From: Profundibacterium mesophilum KAUST100406-0324
GTDB taxonomy: Bacteria > Pseudomonadota > Alphaproteobacteria > Rhodobacterales > Rhodobacteraceae
Length of the DNA stretch: 64,000 bases
Assembly (NCBI RefSeq): GCF_009835145.1
Contig: NZ_APKE01000019.1
Location: 1 to 64,000 of the forward strand
Direction of reading: 5' to 3'
Position numbers and translations under genes: made by a program. A model generated the notes under the pieces. That model ran no database searches, had not been told where the DNA came from, and saw only the letters and a list, made by a program, of their open reading frames with translations. Shown one piece after another: positions 53,938 to 62,486 of this stretch; the stretch's first letter is position 1, and each line of letters starts with the position of its first letter.

Positions 53938-54917
53938 GCGACCGCGCGGCGGCCCACACGCCCGGTCAAGGGGCGTATCGCCGTCTCGACGAGCGTGCGC
54001 AGGGCCGGGAGGTCGCGTTCGAGATCGCTTGCCCGCAAGGGAGGATCGGCGTTCAGGAGCGGCGGACGCAGGCTCGGCCCGAGCGTCTGCGCGGCGCTCC
54101 AGTCGGCGGCGAGATCGGCGGCGCTGCGCAGCAGGGGATCGGCCTGGGGGTCGGGATCGGAGAGCCGGCCACGCAGGGCCTCGGCCATGCCGCCCGGCGC
54201 GCGCCCGGCGATGCGCGGCGAGACACGGGCGAGGGCCTGTGTCGAGTAGCGCACCGTGGCACCGATCCGTTCGGCCTCGCGCACCAGCTGGCGATCCTCG
54301 CCGGCGCGGATGTCCGGAAGCCCTCCCAGCCGCTCGTGCAGATCGCGTGTCAGGCCCATGCAGGCGCCCGACTCGATGTAATGGGGGCAGGGGCCGGAGA
54401 GCTGCAACGCGCCGCGGATGTCCAGCGCGTGCCGCATCTCATGCACCAAGGGTCTGTATTGGCCCTCGATCTCGTTGATCCTGCGGATCGACGGGGTGGC
54501 CAGCATCGCGGCAGGCAGGGACGTCTCGATCCGCCCGCAGATCACCGCGGCCCCGTGGCGCGCGGCGCGTTCGATGGCCGCGAGCGTCATCGGCGAAAGC
54601 TCCGAATCCGCGTCGGTCGTGAAGAGCAGGCCGGCATCGGGCCAGGCTTGGCAGGCCGCCTGCATCGCCATGCGCCGCGCGCGGCCCGCATCCCGGCGCT
54701 CCGGCGGGAGCGTGGTCTCGACAACCTTGAGCGTGAAGGCGCCTTCGCCGCCATGCCGCGCCGTGAGACGCGCCGTTCCATCCGTACAGTTATTGGCGAG
54801 CACGAGAACCCCGACGTGGCCGGAGCATTGCCGAGCCGCGACCGCGATGGAGCGAAGGGCCGCACCGATCAGGTCTTCCTCGTTGGTCGCCGGAATGGCG
54901 ATCGCGATATCGGTCAT
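53934..54917 (-). CDS. GT2 family glycosyltransferase
   Basis: 327 residues. IAIAIPATNEEDLIGAALRSIA is the GT-A N-terminal strand-helix, LVLANNCTDGTA follows, LLFTTDADSELSP carries the DxD motif, and RAGEDRQLVREAERIGATVRY corresponds to the acceptor ED region. No membrane helix. First gene of the leftward operon; it overlaps the acyl-CoA dehydrogenase gene by four bases. Donor and acceptor unknown. Confidence 0.83.
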   Translation of the reverse strand: MTDIAIAIPATNEEDLIGAALRSIAVAARQCSGHVGVLVLANNCTDGTARLTARHGGEGAFTLKVVETTLPPERRDAGRARRMAMQAACQAWPDAGLLFTTDADSELSPMTLAAIERAARHGAAVICGRIETSLPAAMLATPSIRRINEIEGQYRPLVHEMRHALDIRGALQLSGPCPHYIESGACMGLTRDLHERLGGLPDIRAGEDRQLVREAERIGATVRYSTQALARVSPRIAGRAPGGMAEALRGRLSDPDPQADPLLRSAADLAADWSAAQTLGPSLRPPLLNADPPLRASDLERDLPALRTLVETAIRPLTGRVGRRAVA

Positions 54918-55061
54918 GGCGCATCCCCCCCCCTGTCTCCTTGCTCATAACCGCGCCGGAGGGCTTTCGTTCCGCGTGCGGGGGAACCTCAGCTCGGCGC
55001 GTTCCGTTGCAGACTGGTAGGAGACGGCCGCAGGGCGCGGTCTATAGGGGAGATCTACGTG

Positions 55062-56717
55062 ATGGATGACACTGCCAAACGGCCAAGTGCCGCGAAATTC
55101 TGGATTGCGGTCGTGGTTGCCGCCCTCGGGTGGCTGATACTTGGCTGGATGGTCACGTCCGGGGCATCGACCCGCGACGAGTTGGAAGCAACCAACCAGA
55201 AGCTTGTTCTGGTCGAGACGCAGCTTGCGGAGCAGACCGAGGCCGTCGGAGCGATCGATACGCTGCAGGCGCAGATCGTGGAGCTCGACGCCGAGCGCGC
55301 CACGCTCGAGACCGAGCGCACGGCGCTGTCGCAGCAGATTGAGCCCGAGGCGAGCCGTCTTGCCGAGCTCGAGGAGCGCAACCAGCTTCTCGATGCCGAG
55401 TTGAGCGCGCGAGAAGCCGAGCGCGAGGCCCTCATGGCCGAGATCGAGCCCCTGCGTGCCGAGCTTTCGGATTTCGAGACCCGCCGCGCCACTGCCACCG
55501 AGGCGGCCGATGCGGCCGAGCAGGAGCTGGCCGAGGTCGGCGCGCGGGTGAATGATGCACGTGACCAGGAAGCAGAGCTGCGTACCCTCATCGCGACGTT
55601 GAGCGCGGAGGCCGCCACGCTCAGCGAGCAGGTTTCGCAATCGGAGAACCGGCTTGGCACGTTGCGCGACGAGAGCGCCGGACTCGAGCAGCAGATGGCG
55701 CAGATCCGCAGCGATGTGAACATGCTGGACGAGCGCAAGACCCGTCTCGCCGAAGATGTCGCAGCCCTTTCGGAAGAGCGCGAGCAGCTCGTGACCGATG
55801 TCACGGCGGCCCGTGAGCAGCGCGAGGTCCTGCAACAGGAAGTGACCAAGCTGGCCGAGAACCTCGCCGCGCGCGCCGATGACCTGGCCGCGATCGAGAC
55901 GCGCATCGCCGAGGCCCAGGAACAGCTGCGCGGGCTTCAGGCCGCCGCAGGCGAGCAGCGCGGCAACGGCGCGGCCAACCTCTCCCAGCCTGCGAACGAT
56001 GAAGCGAAGCCCGCAGCCTCGGCACCCGCGCAAGGCGGCACCTCCGGTGACGCCGAGACCGGCCAGAACGCGGCGCCCGCGCAGGAAGACGCGTCCGGTG
56101 ACACCGCAACCCGTCAGGATGCGGCACCCGTGCGACCGGCCGATGCCGGCGCCGACAAGGAAGGCGCCGAGCAAGGCGCCGGGGCCACGAATGCGCAGGG
56201 CGAGGCTCCGGCCACTGCCACAGAGCCCGGCTCCGAGCCGCAGAACGCGGACCAGAACGCGGCGGGCGATGATGCGTCCAATCGCGCCACTGCACCGGCC
56301 GCAGGCACGCAGGGCGACGACGCTACGCAACCGGCCCCCGCGCAGCAGGCCCCCACCCAGCAGACCCCTGCGCAGCCGGCACCCGCGCAAGAGGGCGGCA
56401 TGCAGGACGATGCCGCCGCGAGCCCCGAGGCCACCGGCATCGCGCCGGGTGTCTACCGCGTGGGTCCAGTCACCGCCGCCTTCGGTGCCGATGGCAACTT
56501 CCGCATGGATGGCAGCAAGAGGCTGCAGAACATCGAGGGGCGCTACACGGTCGAGGGCGACACGCTGACCTTCGAGGAAGCCACCGGCGACGTGCGCCGC
56601 GTCAAGTTCCCGATGACCTGCACGCTTGTGGCGAGCCCGGAGGGCTTTGCCATCTCCGAGCAGAGCGATCGCTCGTGCCGGATCTTTGCAGGGCGCAACT
56701 TCGAGCGTTCCGAGTGA
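55062..56717 (+). CDS. Membrane-anchored coiled-coil protein with disordered linker
   Basis: 551 residues from ATG 55062 (GGGGAG upstream; GTG 55059 directly precedes it). A single membrane helix lies at about residues 11-32, then a long Glu/Gln/Leu/Arg coiled coil runs to about residue 300. An Ala/Pro/Gln/Gly/Asp-rich unstructured linker follows to about 450, then a C-terminal globular domain of about 95 residues (GVYRVGPVTAAFGADGNFRMDG...LTFEEATGDVRRVKFPMTC) with two cysteines. It is probably a periplasmic or cytoplasmic spacer that holds the C-terminal domain away from the membrane. I do not recognise the family. It is followed by a hairpin. Confidence 0.78.
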   Translation: MDDTAKRPSAAKFWIAVVVAALGWLILGWMVTSGASTRDELEATNQKLVLVETQLAEQTEAVGAIDTLQAQIVELDAERATLETERTALSQQIEPEASRLAELEERNQLLDAELSAREAEREALMAEIEPLRAELSDFETRRATATEAADAAEQELAEVGARVNDARDQEAELRTLIATLSAEAATLSEQVSQSENRLGTLRDESAGLEQQMAQIRSDVNMLDERKTRLAEDVAALSEEREQLVTDVTAAREQREVLQQEVTKLAENLAARADDLAAIETRIAEAQEQLRGLQAAAGEQRGNGAANLSQPANDEAKPAASAPAQGGTSGDAETGQNAAPAQEDASGDTATRQDAAPVRPADAGADKEGAEQGAGATNAQGEAPATATEPGSEPQNADQNAAGDDASNRATAPAAGTQGDDATQPAPAQQAPTQQTPAQPAPAQEGGMQDDAAASPEATGIAPGVYRVGPVTAAFGADGNFRMDGSKRLQNIEGRYTVEGDTLTFEEATGDVRRVKFPMTCTLVASPEGFAISEQSDRSCRIFAGRNFERSE

Positions 56718-56724
56718 CCTTTTA

Positions 56725-56749
56725 CGGGACCGGGGTTCTCCCGGTCCCG
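56725..56749 (+). terminator. Hairpin after the coiled-coil gene
   Basis: A perfect 10-bp stem (CGGGACCGGG with CCCGGTCCCG) and a 5-base loop begin eight bases after the stop. No T-tract follows, so it may be a weak or Rho-assisted terminator. Confidence 0.6.
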
Positions 56750-56872
56750 CATCGGCGCGCAAGGGCCCGTGCCCCGCTGCGCTGCCGGCGGGGCATTGCA
56801 TGCCGGCGTGATCTGCGCGACATCCCATGACACGGAGTGTCAATTGGTTTTCCGCGTGAGGAGCTTTCACCG

Positions 56873-58345
56873 ATGCAGCAAATCCAGGGCCTTTTCGGTC
56901 TTCTGAGCGATGCGACCTGGGGGTGGGCGTTGATCCCGTTCCTCGTGGTGCTCGGCGTCACGTTCACACTGGTCTCCGGCTTCGTTCAAATTCGTTATTT
57001 CGGCCGGATGTGGGGTGTCCTCTTTCCCGGTCAGTCGCCCAGGGATGGCGGTGTCAGCTCCCGCGAGGCGCTGCTCGTCTCGATCGGGGGCCGTGTCGGC
57101 GGCGGCAATATCGCCGGCGTGGCCGTGGCAATCACCCTCGGCGGGCCCGGTGCGGTCTTCTGGATGTGGGTCATCGCCCTTATCGGCATGGCCACGAGCC
57201 TGTTCGAATGCGCGCTCGCACAGCTTTACAAGCGTGCCGAGCCCGATGGGACCTATCGCGGAGGTCCCGCGCAATACATCCTGCACGGCCTGGGCCAGAA
57301 CTTCGGTTGGCTGGCGGTCCTCTACGCGATCTGCCTGATCGCGGCCTTCGGTCTCGGCTTCAGCGCGTTCCAGGGCAACACCGTCGCCGTCGCGGCGCAG
57401 GATAGCCTCGGTCTTGACCCGATCTTGGTGGGTGCGGGTCTCGCGGTGCTCACGGCACTCATCGTCTTCGGCGGGATCAAGCGGATCGCGCGCGTGTCCG
57501 ACGTGATCATACCCGTCATGGCTTTCGGTTATATCGGTCTGGCGCTGATCGTGATCGTGCTCAATCTCGACGCGGTGCCCGGTGTCCTGTGGACCATCGT
57601 CGCGAACGCGCTCGGCTTCGAGGAGGCCGTTGGCGGCGGCATCGGTGCCGCGGTGGCGCAAGGGATGCGGCGGGGTCTCTTCTCGAACGAGGCCGGGCTG
57701 GGATCGGCGCCGAACGTGGCGGCCGTCGCCAAGGTGCCCCATCCGGTAACGCAGGGTATCGTGCAATCGCTGTCGGTCTTCATCGACACGATCATCATCT
57801 GCTCGTGCACGGCGCTCGTGATCCTGCTGGGCGATGTCTACGTGCCCGGCGCGGAAGGGGTCGACGGCGTCGCCCTGACGCAGCAGTCGCTCGCCTCGCA
57901 TCTGGGGGCCTGGGCGCAGTATTTCCTGACCGGCGCGGTGCTGCTCTTCGCCTTCAGCTCGATCATCTACAACTACTACCTGGGCGAGACGGCGCTGACG
58001 GTTCTGTCTGACACGCCTCCGGCCCGGCTCGTGCTGCGCCTGGCGATCCCCCTCGTGGTCTTTCTCGGCGCGGCGGCGCCCGGGGCAACCTCGGTCTTCT
58101 TCTTCTCGGATCCGCTCATGGGGCTGCTTGCGATCGTCAACCTTCTTGCGGTGACGATGCTCTTTCCGGTCGGGATGCGTCTTCTGCGCGATTACCGGCA
58201 GCAGCTCGCGGCAGGGGTCGAGGAGCCGGTGCTCGATCCCGCGAGCTATGGCGATCTCGATATCGATCCGGCGGCCTGGCCCCGCGAGACCGTGACGCAG
58301 GCGGCGCAGGGCGCGGCCGGTCCGGGCGGCAAGGTGGTGATCTGA
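56873..58345 (+). CDS. Alanine/glycine:cation symporter (AGCS family)
   Basis: 490 residues from ATG 56873 (GAGGAG upstream). About 11 membrane helices. VSIGGRVGGGNIAGVAVAITLGGPGAVFWMWVIALIGMATSLFECALAQLYK and RGLFSNEAGLGSAPNVAAVAKVPHP are AGCS signatures. It imports alanine or glycine with sodium. The C-terminus is a cytoplasmic tail. Its stop overlaps the next start by one base (TGATG), linking it to the ygiC-like gene. Confidence 0.9.
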   Translation: MQQIQGLFGLLSDATWGWALIPFLVVLGVTFTLVSGFVQIRYFGRMWGVLFPGQSPRDGGVSSREALLVSIGGRVGGGNIAGVAVAITLGGPGAVFWMWVIALIGMATSLFECALAQLYKRAEPDGTYRGGPAQYILHGLGQNFGWLAVLYAICLIAAFGLGFSAFQGNTVAVAAQDSLGLDPILVGAGLAVLTALIVFGGIKRIARVSDVIIPVMAFGYIGLALIVIVLNLDAVPGVLWTIVANALGFEEAVGGGIGAAVAQGMRRGLFSNEAGLGSAPNVAAVAKVPHPVTQGIVQSLSVFIDTIIICSCTALVILLGDVYVPGAEGVDGVALTQQSLASHLGAWAQYFLTGAVLLFAFSSIIYNYYLGETALTVLSDTPPARLVLRLAIPLVVFLGAAAPGATSVFFFSDPLMGLLAIVNLLAVTMLFPVGMRLLRDYRQQLAAGVEEPVLDPASYGDLDIDPAAWPRETVTQAAQGAAGPGGKVVI

Positions 58346-59544
58346 TGCGCCGCATGGAGGGCATGGCCCGTCCCGACTGGCGCGAAAAGGCACGCGATGC
58401 CGGGTTCCACTTTCACGAGATGCACGATGCGCCCTACTGGGACGAAACCAGCGCCTATGCCTTCACGCTCGCGCAGATCGAGGAGGATATCGAGGATCCC
58501 TGCACCGAGCTGCACGAGATGTGCCGCGCGGCCGCCGAGAAGGTCGCGGCTTCGCAGGAGTTGATGGAACGGCTCTGCATCCCCGAGGCGCATCGCGACC
58601 TCGTGGCCGGAAGCCTGGCAGCCGGCGATCCCGAACTCTATGGCCGGTTCGATCTTGCCTATGACGGCACCGGCCCCGCCAAATTGCTGGAATACAATGC
58701 CGACACCCCGACCTCCCTCTTCGAGGCCGGCAGTTTCCAGTGGAGCTGGCTCGAGGATCAGATTGCCGCCGGCGTGCTGCCGGAGGGCGCCGACCAGTTC
58801 AACGCGATACATGAACGCCTCGCAGGCCGGTTCGCGGAGATTTTCGCCGCCGGCACGGATGTCCATTTCGCCTCGGTGGGCGGAGAGGACAATCTCGAGG
58901 ATTACGCCACCGCCGAAGCCATGGGCTGGGCCGCGCGCGAGGGCGGGATGGTGCCCCAATATACCAAGCTGGAGGAGATCGGCCTGTCCGATCGCGGGCA
59001 GTTCACGGATGGGGAGAGCCGGGTGATCGGCGCCCTCTTCAAGCTCTACCCCTGGGAGGACATGCTGCGCGATGAGTTCGCCGATGCGATCGCGGGCTCC
59101 GGCTGCCTCATCCTCGAGCCACCCTGGAAGGCGATCGTGTCGAACAAGGGCCTTCTCGCGGTCCTGTGGGAGATGTTCGAGGGGCATCCCAACCTGCTGC
59201 CGGCATTCTTCGAGGCGGACATGGATGCGGGCGGTGCGGCTCTGGATCGTGCCTTCGCCCAGCTGGACCGCGCCCATGTGCGCAAGCCGGTCTTCTCGCG
59301 CGAGGGTGCCTCGATCGAGATCCGCGAGAATGGCGAGATCACCGAACGGGCCGCCGATCGAAGCTACGACGCGCATCCCAGGATCGTCCAGGCGCTGCAT
59401 CCGCTCCCGGTCTTCGACGGCTTCCATCCCGTTCTCGGCGCTTGGGTGGTCGGCCGCGAATGCGTCGGGCTCGGTATCCGCGAGGACCAGGCCCGGATCA
59501 CGCAGGATTTGAGCCGCTTCAAGCCGCATTGCATATTGGACTGA
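58345..59544 (+). CDS. Glutathionylspermidine-synthase-family ATP-grasp protein, YgiC-like
   Basis: 399 residues. The GSP_synth (PF03738) fold is indicated by YWDETSAYAFTLAQIEEDIEDPCTELHEMC, KLLEYNADTPTSLFEAGSFQW, FASVGGEDNLEDYATAEAM, ILEPPWKAIVSNKGLLAVLWEMFEGHPNLLPAFFE, and GAWVVGRECVGLGIRED. It lacks the amidase half of E. coli Gss, as YgiC/YjfC do; such proteins ligate an amine to a peptide carboxylate, but their natural substrates are unsettled. A ygiB-like lipoprotein gene follows 60 bases later. It is translationally coupled to the AGCS gene. Confidence 0.87.
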   Translation: MRRMEGMARPDWREKARDAGFHFHEMHDAPYWDETSAYAFTLAQIEEDIEDPCTELHEMCRAAAEKVAASQELMERLCIPEAHRDLVAGSLAAGDPELYGRFDLAYDGTGPAKLLEYNADTPTSLFEAGSFQWSWLEDQIAAGVLPEGADQFNAIHERLAGRFAEIFAAGTDVHFASVGGEDNLEDYATAEAMGWAAREGGMVPQYTKLEEIGLSDRGQFTDGESRVIGALFKLYPWEDMLRDEFADAIAGSGCLILEPPWKAIVSNKGLLAVLWEMFEGHPNLLPAFFEADMDAGGAALDRAFAQLDRAHVRKPVFSREGASIEIRENGEITERAADRSYDAHPRIVQALHPLPVFDGFHPVLGAWVVGRECVGLGIREDQARITQDLSRFKPHCILD

Positions 59545-59604
59545 GCCGGGCACGGTGCATACTTGTGAAGGATGCACGCAACGCCACCAGACGAGGAGCC
59601 CGCG

Positions 59605-60195
59605 ATGAGCGTTCGCACGAAGAAGAGATCGAAGACGGCCTGCACCGTTCTGCTGGGGTTCAGTGCCCTCACGCTGGCCGCCTGCGAGGACGATACCGTC
59701 GAGGCGCAGCTCTTCGAGAGCGAAGCGCAATGCGAGGCGCAGGGCCAGGAGGGCGGAAGCTGGTGGACGCCGGAGGATTGCGAGGAGGGTTTCGCGCAGG
59801 CCCGCGCCGAACATGCCGAAGCGGCCCCGCGCTATGATGCTCTCGAGGTCTGCGAGGAGCAGCATGGCGAGGGCATGTGCCAGGAGGACCAGTTCAGCCA
59901 GGGCGGCGGGTTCGGATCGATATTCCTGCCATTGATGGCCGGCTACATGATCGGAAACGCCCTGAGCGGCAAACGCGCCAAGCCGCTCTATGCCGCGAAA
60001 GGCGGCGGGTTCGCGACCGCCGGCGGGACCACGCGCTTCGCACGCGCGAGCGGGTCGACACGGCTCAGCCCCGCCTCGCTGACGCGGGCAAGCTCGACCA
60101 TCAACGCCCGGCCGATGAGCCGGGCGACCGTGTCCCGCTCGGGCGGGTTCGGGGCCGCGCGCACCTCTAGCGGCAGCCGCAGCTTCGGCGGATGA
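59605..60195 (+). CDS. DUF1190 (YgiB-like) lipoprotein
   Basis: 196 residues from ATG 59605 (GAGGAGCCCGCG upstream). A signal with lipobox LTLAAC gives a lipoprotein. The conserved N-terminal half (ESEAQCEAQGQ, EDCEEGFAQARAEHAEAAPRYDALEVCEEQHGEGMC) carries four or more cysteines. The C-terminal 80 residues are Ser/Gly/Arg/Ala-rich. DUF1190 proteins are paired with YgiC homologues in E. coli, as here, although the order is reversed. Role unknown. Confidence 0.85.
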   Translation: MSVRTKKRSKTACTVLLGFSALTLAACEDDTVEAQLFESEAQCEAQGQEGGSWWTPEDCEEGFAQARAEHAEAAPRYDALEVCEEQHGEGMCQEDQFSQGGGFGSIFLPLMAGYMIGNALSGKRAKPLYAAKGGGFATAGGTTRFARASGSTRLSPASLTRASSTINARPMSRATVSRSGGFGAARTSSGSRSFGG

Positions 60196-60225
60196 GACAG
60201 GGGAGCCGGCCGGGGCGTCCCGGCG

Positions 60226-61263
60226 ATGCGTGAGCTCATCCAGGGCATCGCGGCGCATCGGATAACGGCCTTGCGCGAGCTCATGCCCGGCGTCCTCGTC
60301 GCGGTCCTGGTCGCGCTCGCGGCGCAGTTCGTGGCCGACCATTACGGCGCGCCCGCCATGCTCATGGCGCTTTTATTCGGGATCGCGCTCAATTCGCTGA
60401 GCGATCCGGGCCCGACCGCCGCGGGTATCGGTTTCACCGCGCGCAGCGTGCTGCGTTTCGGCGTGGCGATCCTCGGCGCGCGTGTCAGCACCGAGATGCT
60501 CGGCGATCTCGGCCTGCCCATGGTTTCCCTGATCCTGGCGGCGGTCGCGGCGACGATCGGTTTCGGTATCCTCGCCGGACGTCTCATCGGCCAGGGGCCG
60601 CGCTTCGCGCTCCTGACCGCCGGGGCGGTGGCCATCTGCGGCGCGTCGGCGGCCATGGCGATCGCGGCCGTCCTTCCCAAGGATGCACGCTCCGAACGCA
60701 ATCTCCTCTTTACCGTTCTCGGGGTCACGGTCCTCTCGACCCTCGCGATGATCGTCTATCCCATCCTCGTCGGGGTGCTCGGCTTCGACGATACGACGGC
60801 CGGCGCCTTCATCGGCGCGACAGTGCATGACGTGGCCCAGGTGGTGGGAGCGGGTTTCTCGATTTCCGACAGGGCAGGGGAGGTGGCGACGCTGGTCAAG
60901 CTGATCCGCGTCTCGCTCCTGGCGCCCGTGGTGGTGCTCATCGCCCTGTGGTGGCGTCCTGCCCATGGTGAGGCGGGCGGCGGCGTCGGGCAAAGACCGC
61001 CCATCGTACCTCTCTTCGTGGCCGGCTTCCTCGCGCTCGCGGCACTCAATTCGCTCGGCCTCTTGCCCGGTGCCTTGTCGGGCTTTCTCGCGCGGGTGTC
61101 GCATTGGTCGCTGCTTGCCGCGATCGCGGCCGTCGGGATGAAGACCGATCTGCGCCACATGCTGCAGGTGGGGCCCGGCGCGATCGTCCTCATCCTTTCC
61201 GAGACGCTCTTTCTCGCAGCGCTCGTCTACGTGGGCATCGGGGTCTTCGGGCTCGGTCCCTGA
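60226..61263 (+). CDS. YeiH-family (UPF0324) putative sulfate exporter
   Basis: 345 residues with about ten membrane helices. GAPAMLMALLFGIALNSL, RFGVAILGARVSTEMLGDLGLP, VAICGASAAMAIAAVLP, and GATVHDVAQVVGAGFSISDRAGEVATLVKLIRVSLLAPVVV are the family landmarks. Family members are associated with sulfur or sulfonate metabolism. It starts 30 bases after the ygiB-like gene, so it may be the last gene of the same transcript. It ends 15 bases from the convergent curlin gene. Confidence 0.87.
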   Translation: MRELIQGIAAHRITALRELMPGVLVAVLVALAAQFVADHYGAPAMLMALLFGIALNSLSDPGPTAAGIGFTARSVLRFGVAILGARVSTEMLGDLGLPMVSLILAAVAATIGFGILAGRLIGQGPRFALLTAGAVAICGASAAMAIAAVLPKDARSERNLLFTVLGVTVLSTLAMIVYPILVGVLGFDDTTAGAFIGATVHDVAQVVGAGFSISDRAGEVATLVKLIRVSLLAPVVVLIALWWRPAHGEAGGGVGQRPPIVPLFVAGFLALAALNSLGLLPGALSGFLARVSHWSLLAAIAAVGMKTDLRHMLQVGPGAIVLILSETLFLAALVYVGIGVFGLGP

Positions 61264-61278
61264 CGGCGCGCGGCGCGG

Positions 61279-62370
61279 CTATTGCAGGACGGTGACGCTG
61301 TTCCCGCCGGCGAGCTGGGTGACGTTGACGGTGTTGTTGGCCGTGGCCTGGGTGATGTCGACATGGTTCCGCGGGCCGCGCTGCTCGGTGACGATCCGGT
61401 TGCCGGTCTGCGTGACATCGAGGTCGACGGCGTTGCCGCGCCCGACCTGGGTCAGCTCGGCGAACAGGTCCGGATGCGATAGATGGCCGCCGATCCTGTT
61501 GCGCGATCCGTCCTGCAACAGGCCGAGTGTGCTCGCGGTGCCGTCGATCTGCAATTCGATCCTGTTCTGATCGCCGAGCTGCACGCTGGCAAGGGACAGG
61601 TCGTGACCGGCCGCCGTGATGCGCGCCTCGTTATCCGTGCCGATCTGCCGGGTGCCGAATGCCGCGCGGTCGCCATCGACGAAAAGCTCCAGGCGGTTGC
61701 CCGAGCCGCGTTGCACGAGGCCCGCATTGGGCGCATCCGGCATCAGGGCGGCGCCGGCGAACGCGTCCCGCCCGTTCCACGATCCGATGAAGGTGGCGTC
61801 GATCTCGTTGGGGGCCGTGCCGCTACCGCGACTTTCCTGAAACAGGCGTCGGACCCGGTTGCGCGCTCCGTCCTGCACGAGGGTCGCGATGTTCCCCGCG
61901 ACATTGAGCACGGACCGCTGCTCGGCATGGCCGATGCGGTTGGCGCCCTTCTGTGTCAGCTTCAACATGTTGACGGGCACGTCCGCGCCGCCCGCGGTCA
62001 CCTGCAAGGCCGAGCGCAGCAGGTTCGCGCCATTCATCTGCTCGAGCGCAAGCAGGTTGGCCCGCGGTCCCGCGCCCGCATCGGAGCGCTGCGCGATCTG
62101 GCCCGAAACGCTGTCGCCGGTCCCGGCGCGGTTGCCTGTGCCGGCCTGGATGATCGACAAGTCATTATTCGATCCCGTTTGCGAAAGGGGTGCCAATCGG
62201 GTGCCTGCGCTGTTGCCCGTGCCCGCGCCCTGGTCGATCAGGGCTTCGTTGCCCTGGGTGCCGAAGGCCGGCGCGGCTTGCAGGAGAGTGGCCGAGTTGC
62301 CTGCGAGCGTGCCGGTCGGAAAGGCGAGGGCAAGCAGGCCGCAGCATCTCATCAAGGGATGGTGGAACAT
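61279..62370 (-). CDS. Curlin-repeat (CsgA/CsgB-like) secreted protein
   Basis: 363 residues from ATG 62370 (GGAG upstream) with a signal peptide (MFHHPLMRCCGLLALAFPTGTLAG). The rest is built from about 14 loose curlin-type repeats with Q-x-G-x2-N cores such as QTGSNN, QAGTGN, QRGSGN, QIGTDN, QLGDQN, QDGSRN and QVGRGN, ending VTVLQ. It is longer and less regular than E. coli CsgA (151 residues). It lies 116 bases after the other curlin gene. It probably forms or nucleates an extracellular amyloid. Confidence 0.8.
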   Translation of the reverse strand: MFHHPLMRCCGLLALAFPTGTLAGNSATLLQAAPAFGTQGNEALIDQGAGTGNSAGTRLAPLSQTGSNNDLSIIQAGTGNRAGTGDSVSGQIAQRSDAGAGPRANLLALEQMNGANLLRSALQVTAGGADVPVNMLKLTQKGANRIGHAEQRSVLNVAGNIATLVQDGARNRVRRLFQESRGSGTAPNEIDATFIGSWNGRDAFAGAALMPDAPNAGLVQRGSGNRLELFVDGDRAAFGTRQIGTDNEARITAAGHDLSLASVQLGDQNRIELQIDGTASTLGLLQDGSRNRIGGHLSHPDLFAELTQVGRGNAVDLDVTQTGNRIVTEQRGPRNHVDITQATANNTVNVTQLAGGNSVTVLQ

Positions 62371-62486
62371 CTGTCGGCTCCAATCGGATCGGGGGTGCCG
62401 GAAAAAAGGGCGGGCCGCATCGTGTGGGCCCGCCCGAGTTGAGCGCCCGGGCCGCAGGAGCGGCGGCCCGAAGCACCGGGACAACC

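Noticed and set aside
54945-56870. 641-codon antisense frame over the coiled-coil gene
   Set aside because: Shadow caused by repetitive Glu/Ala codons; the sense frame has a ribosome binding site and a coherent layout.
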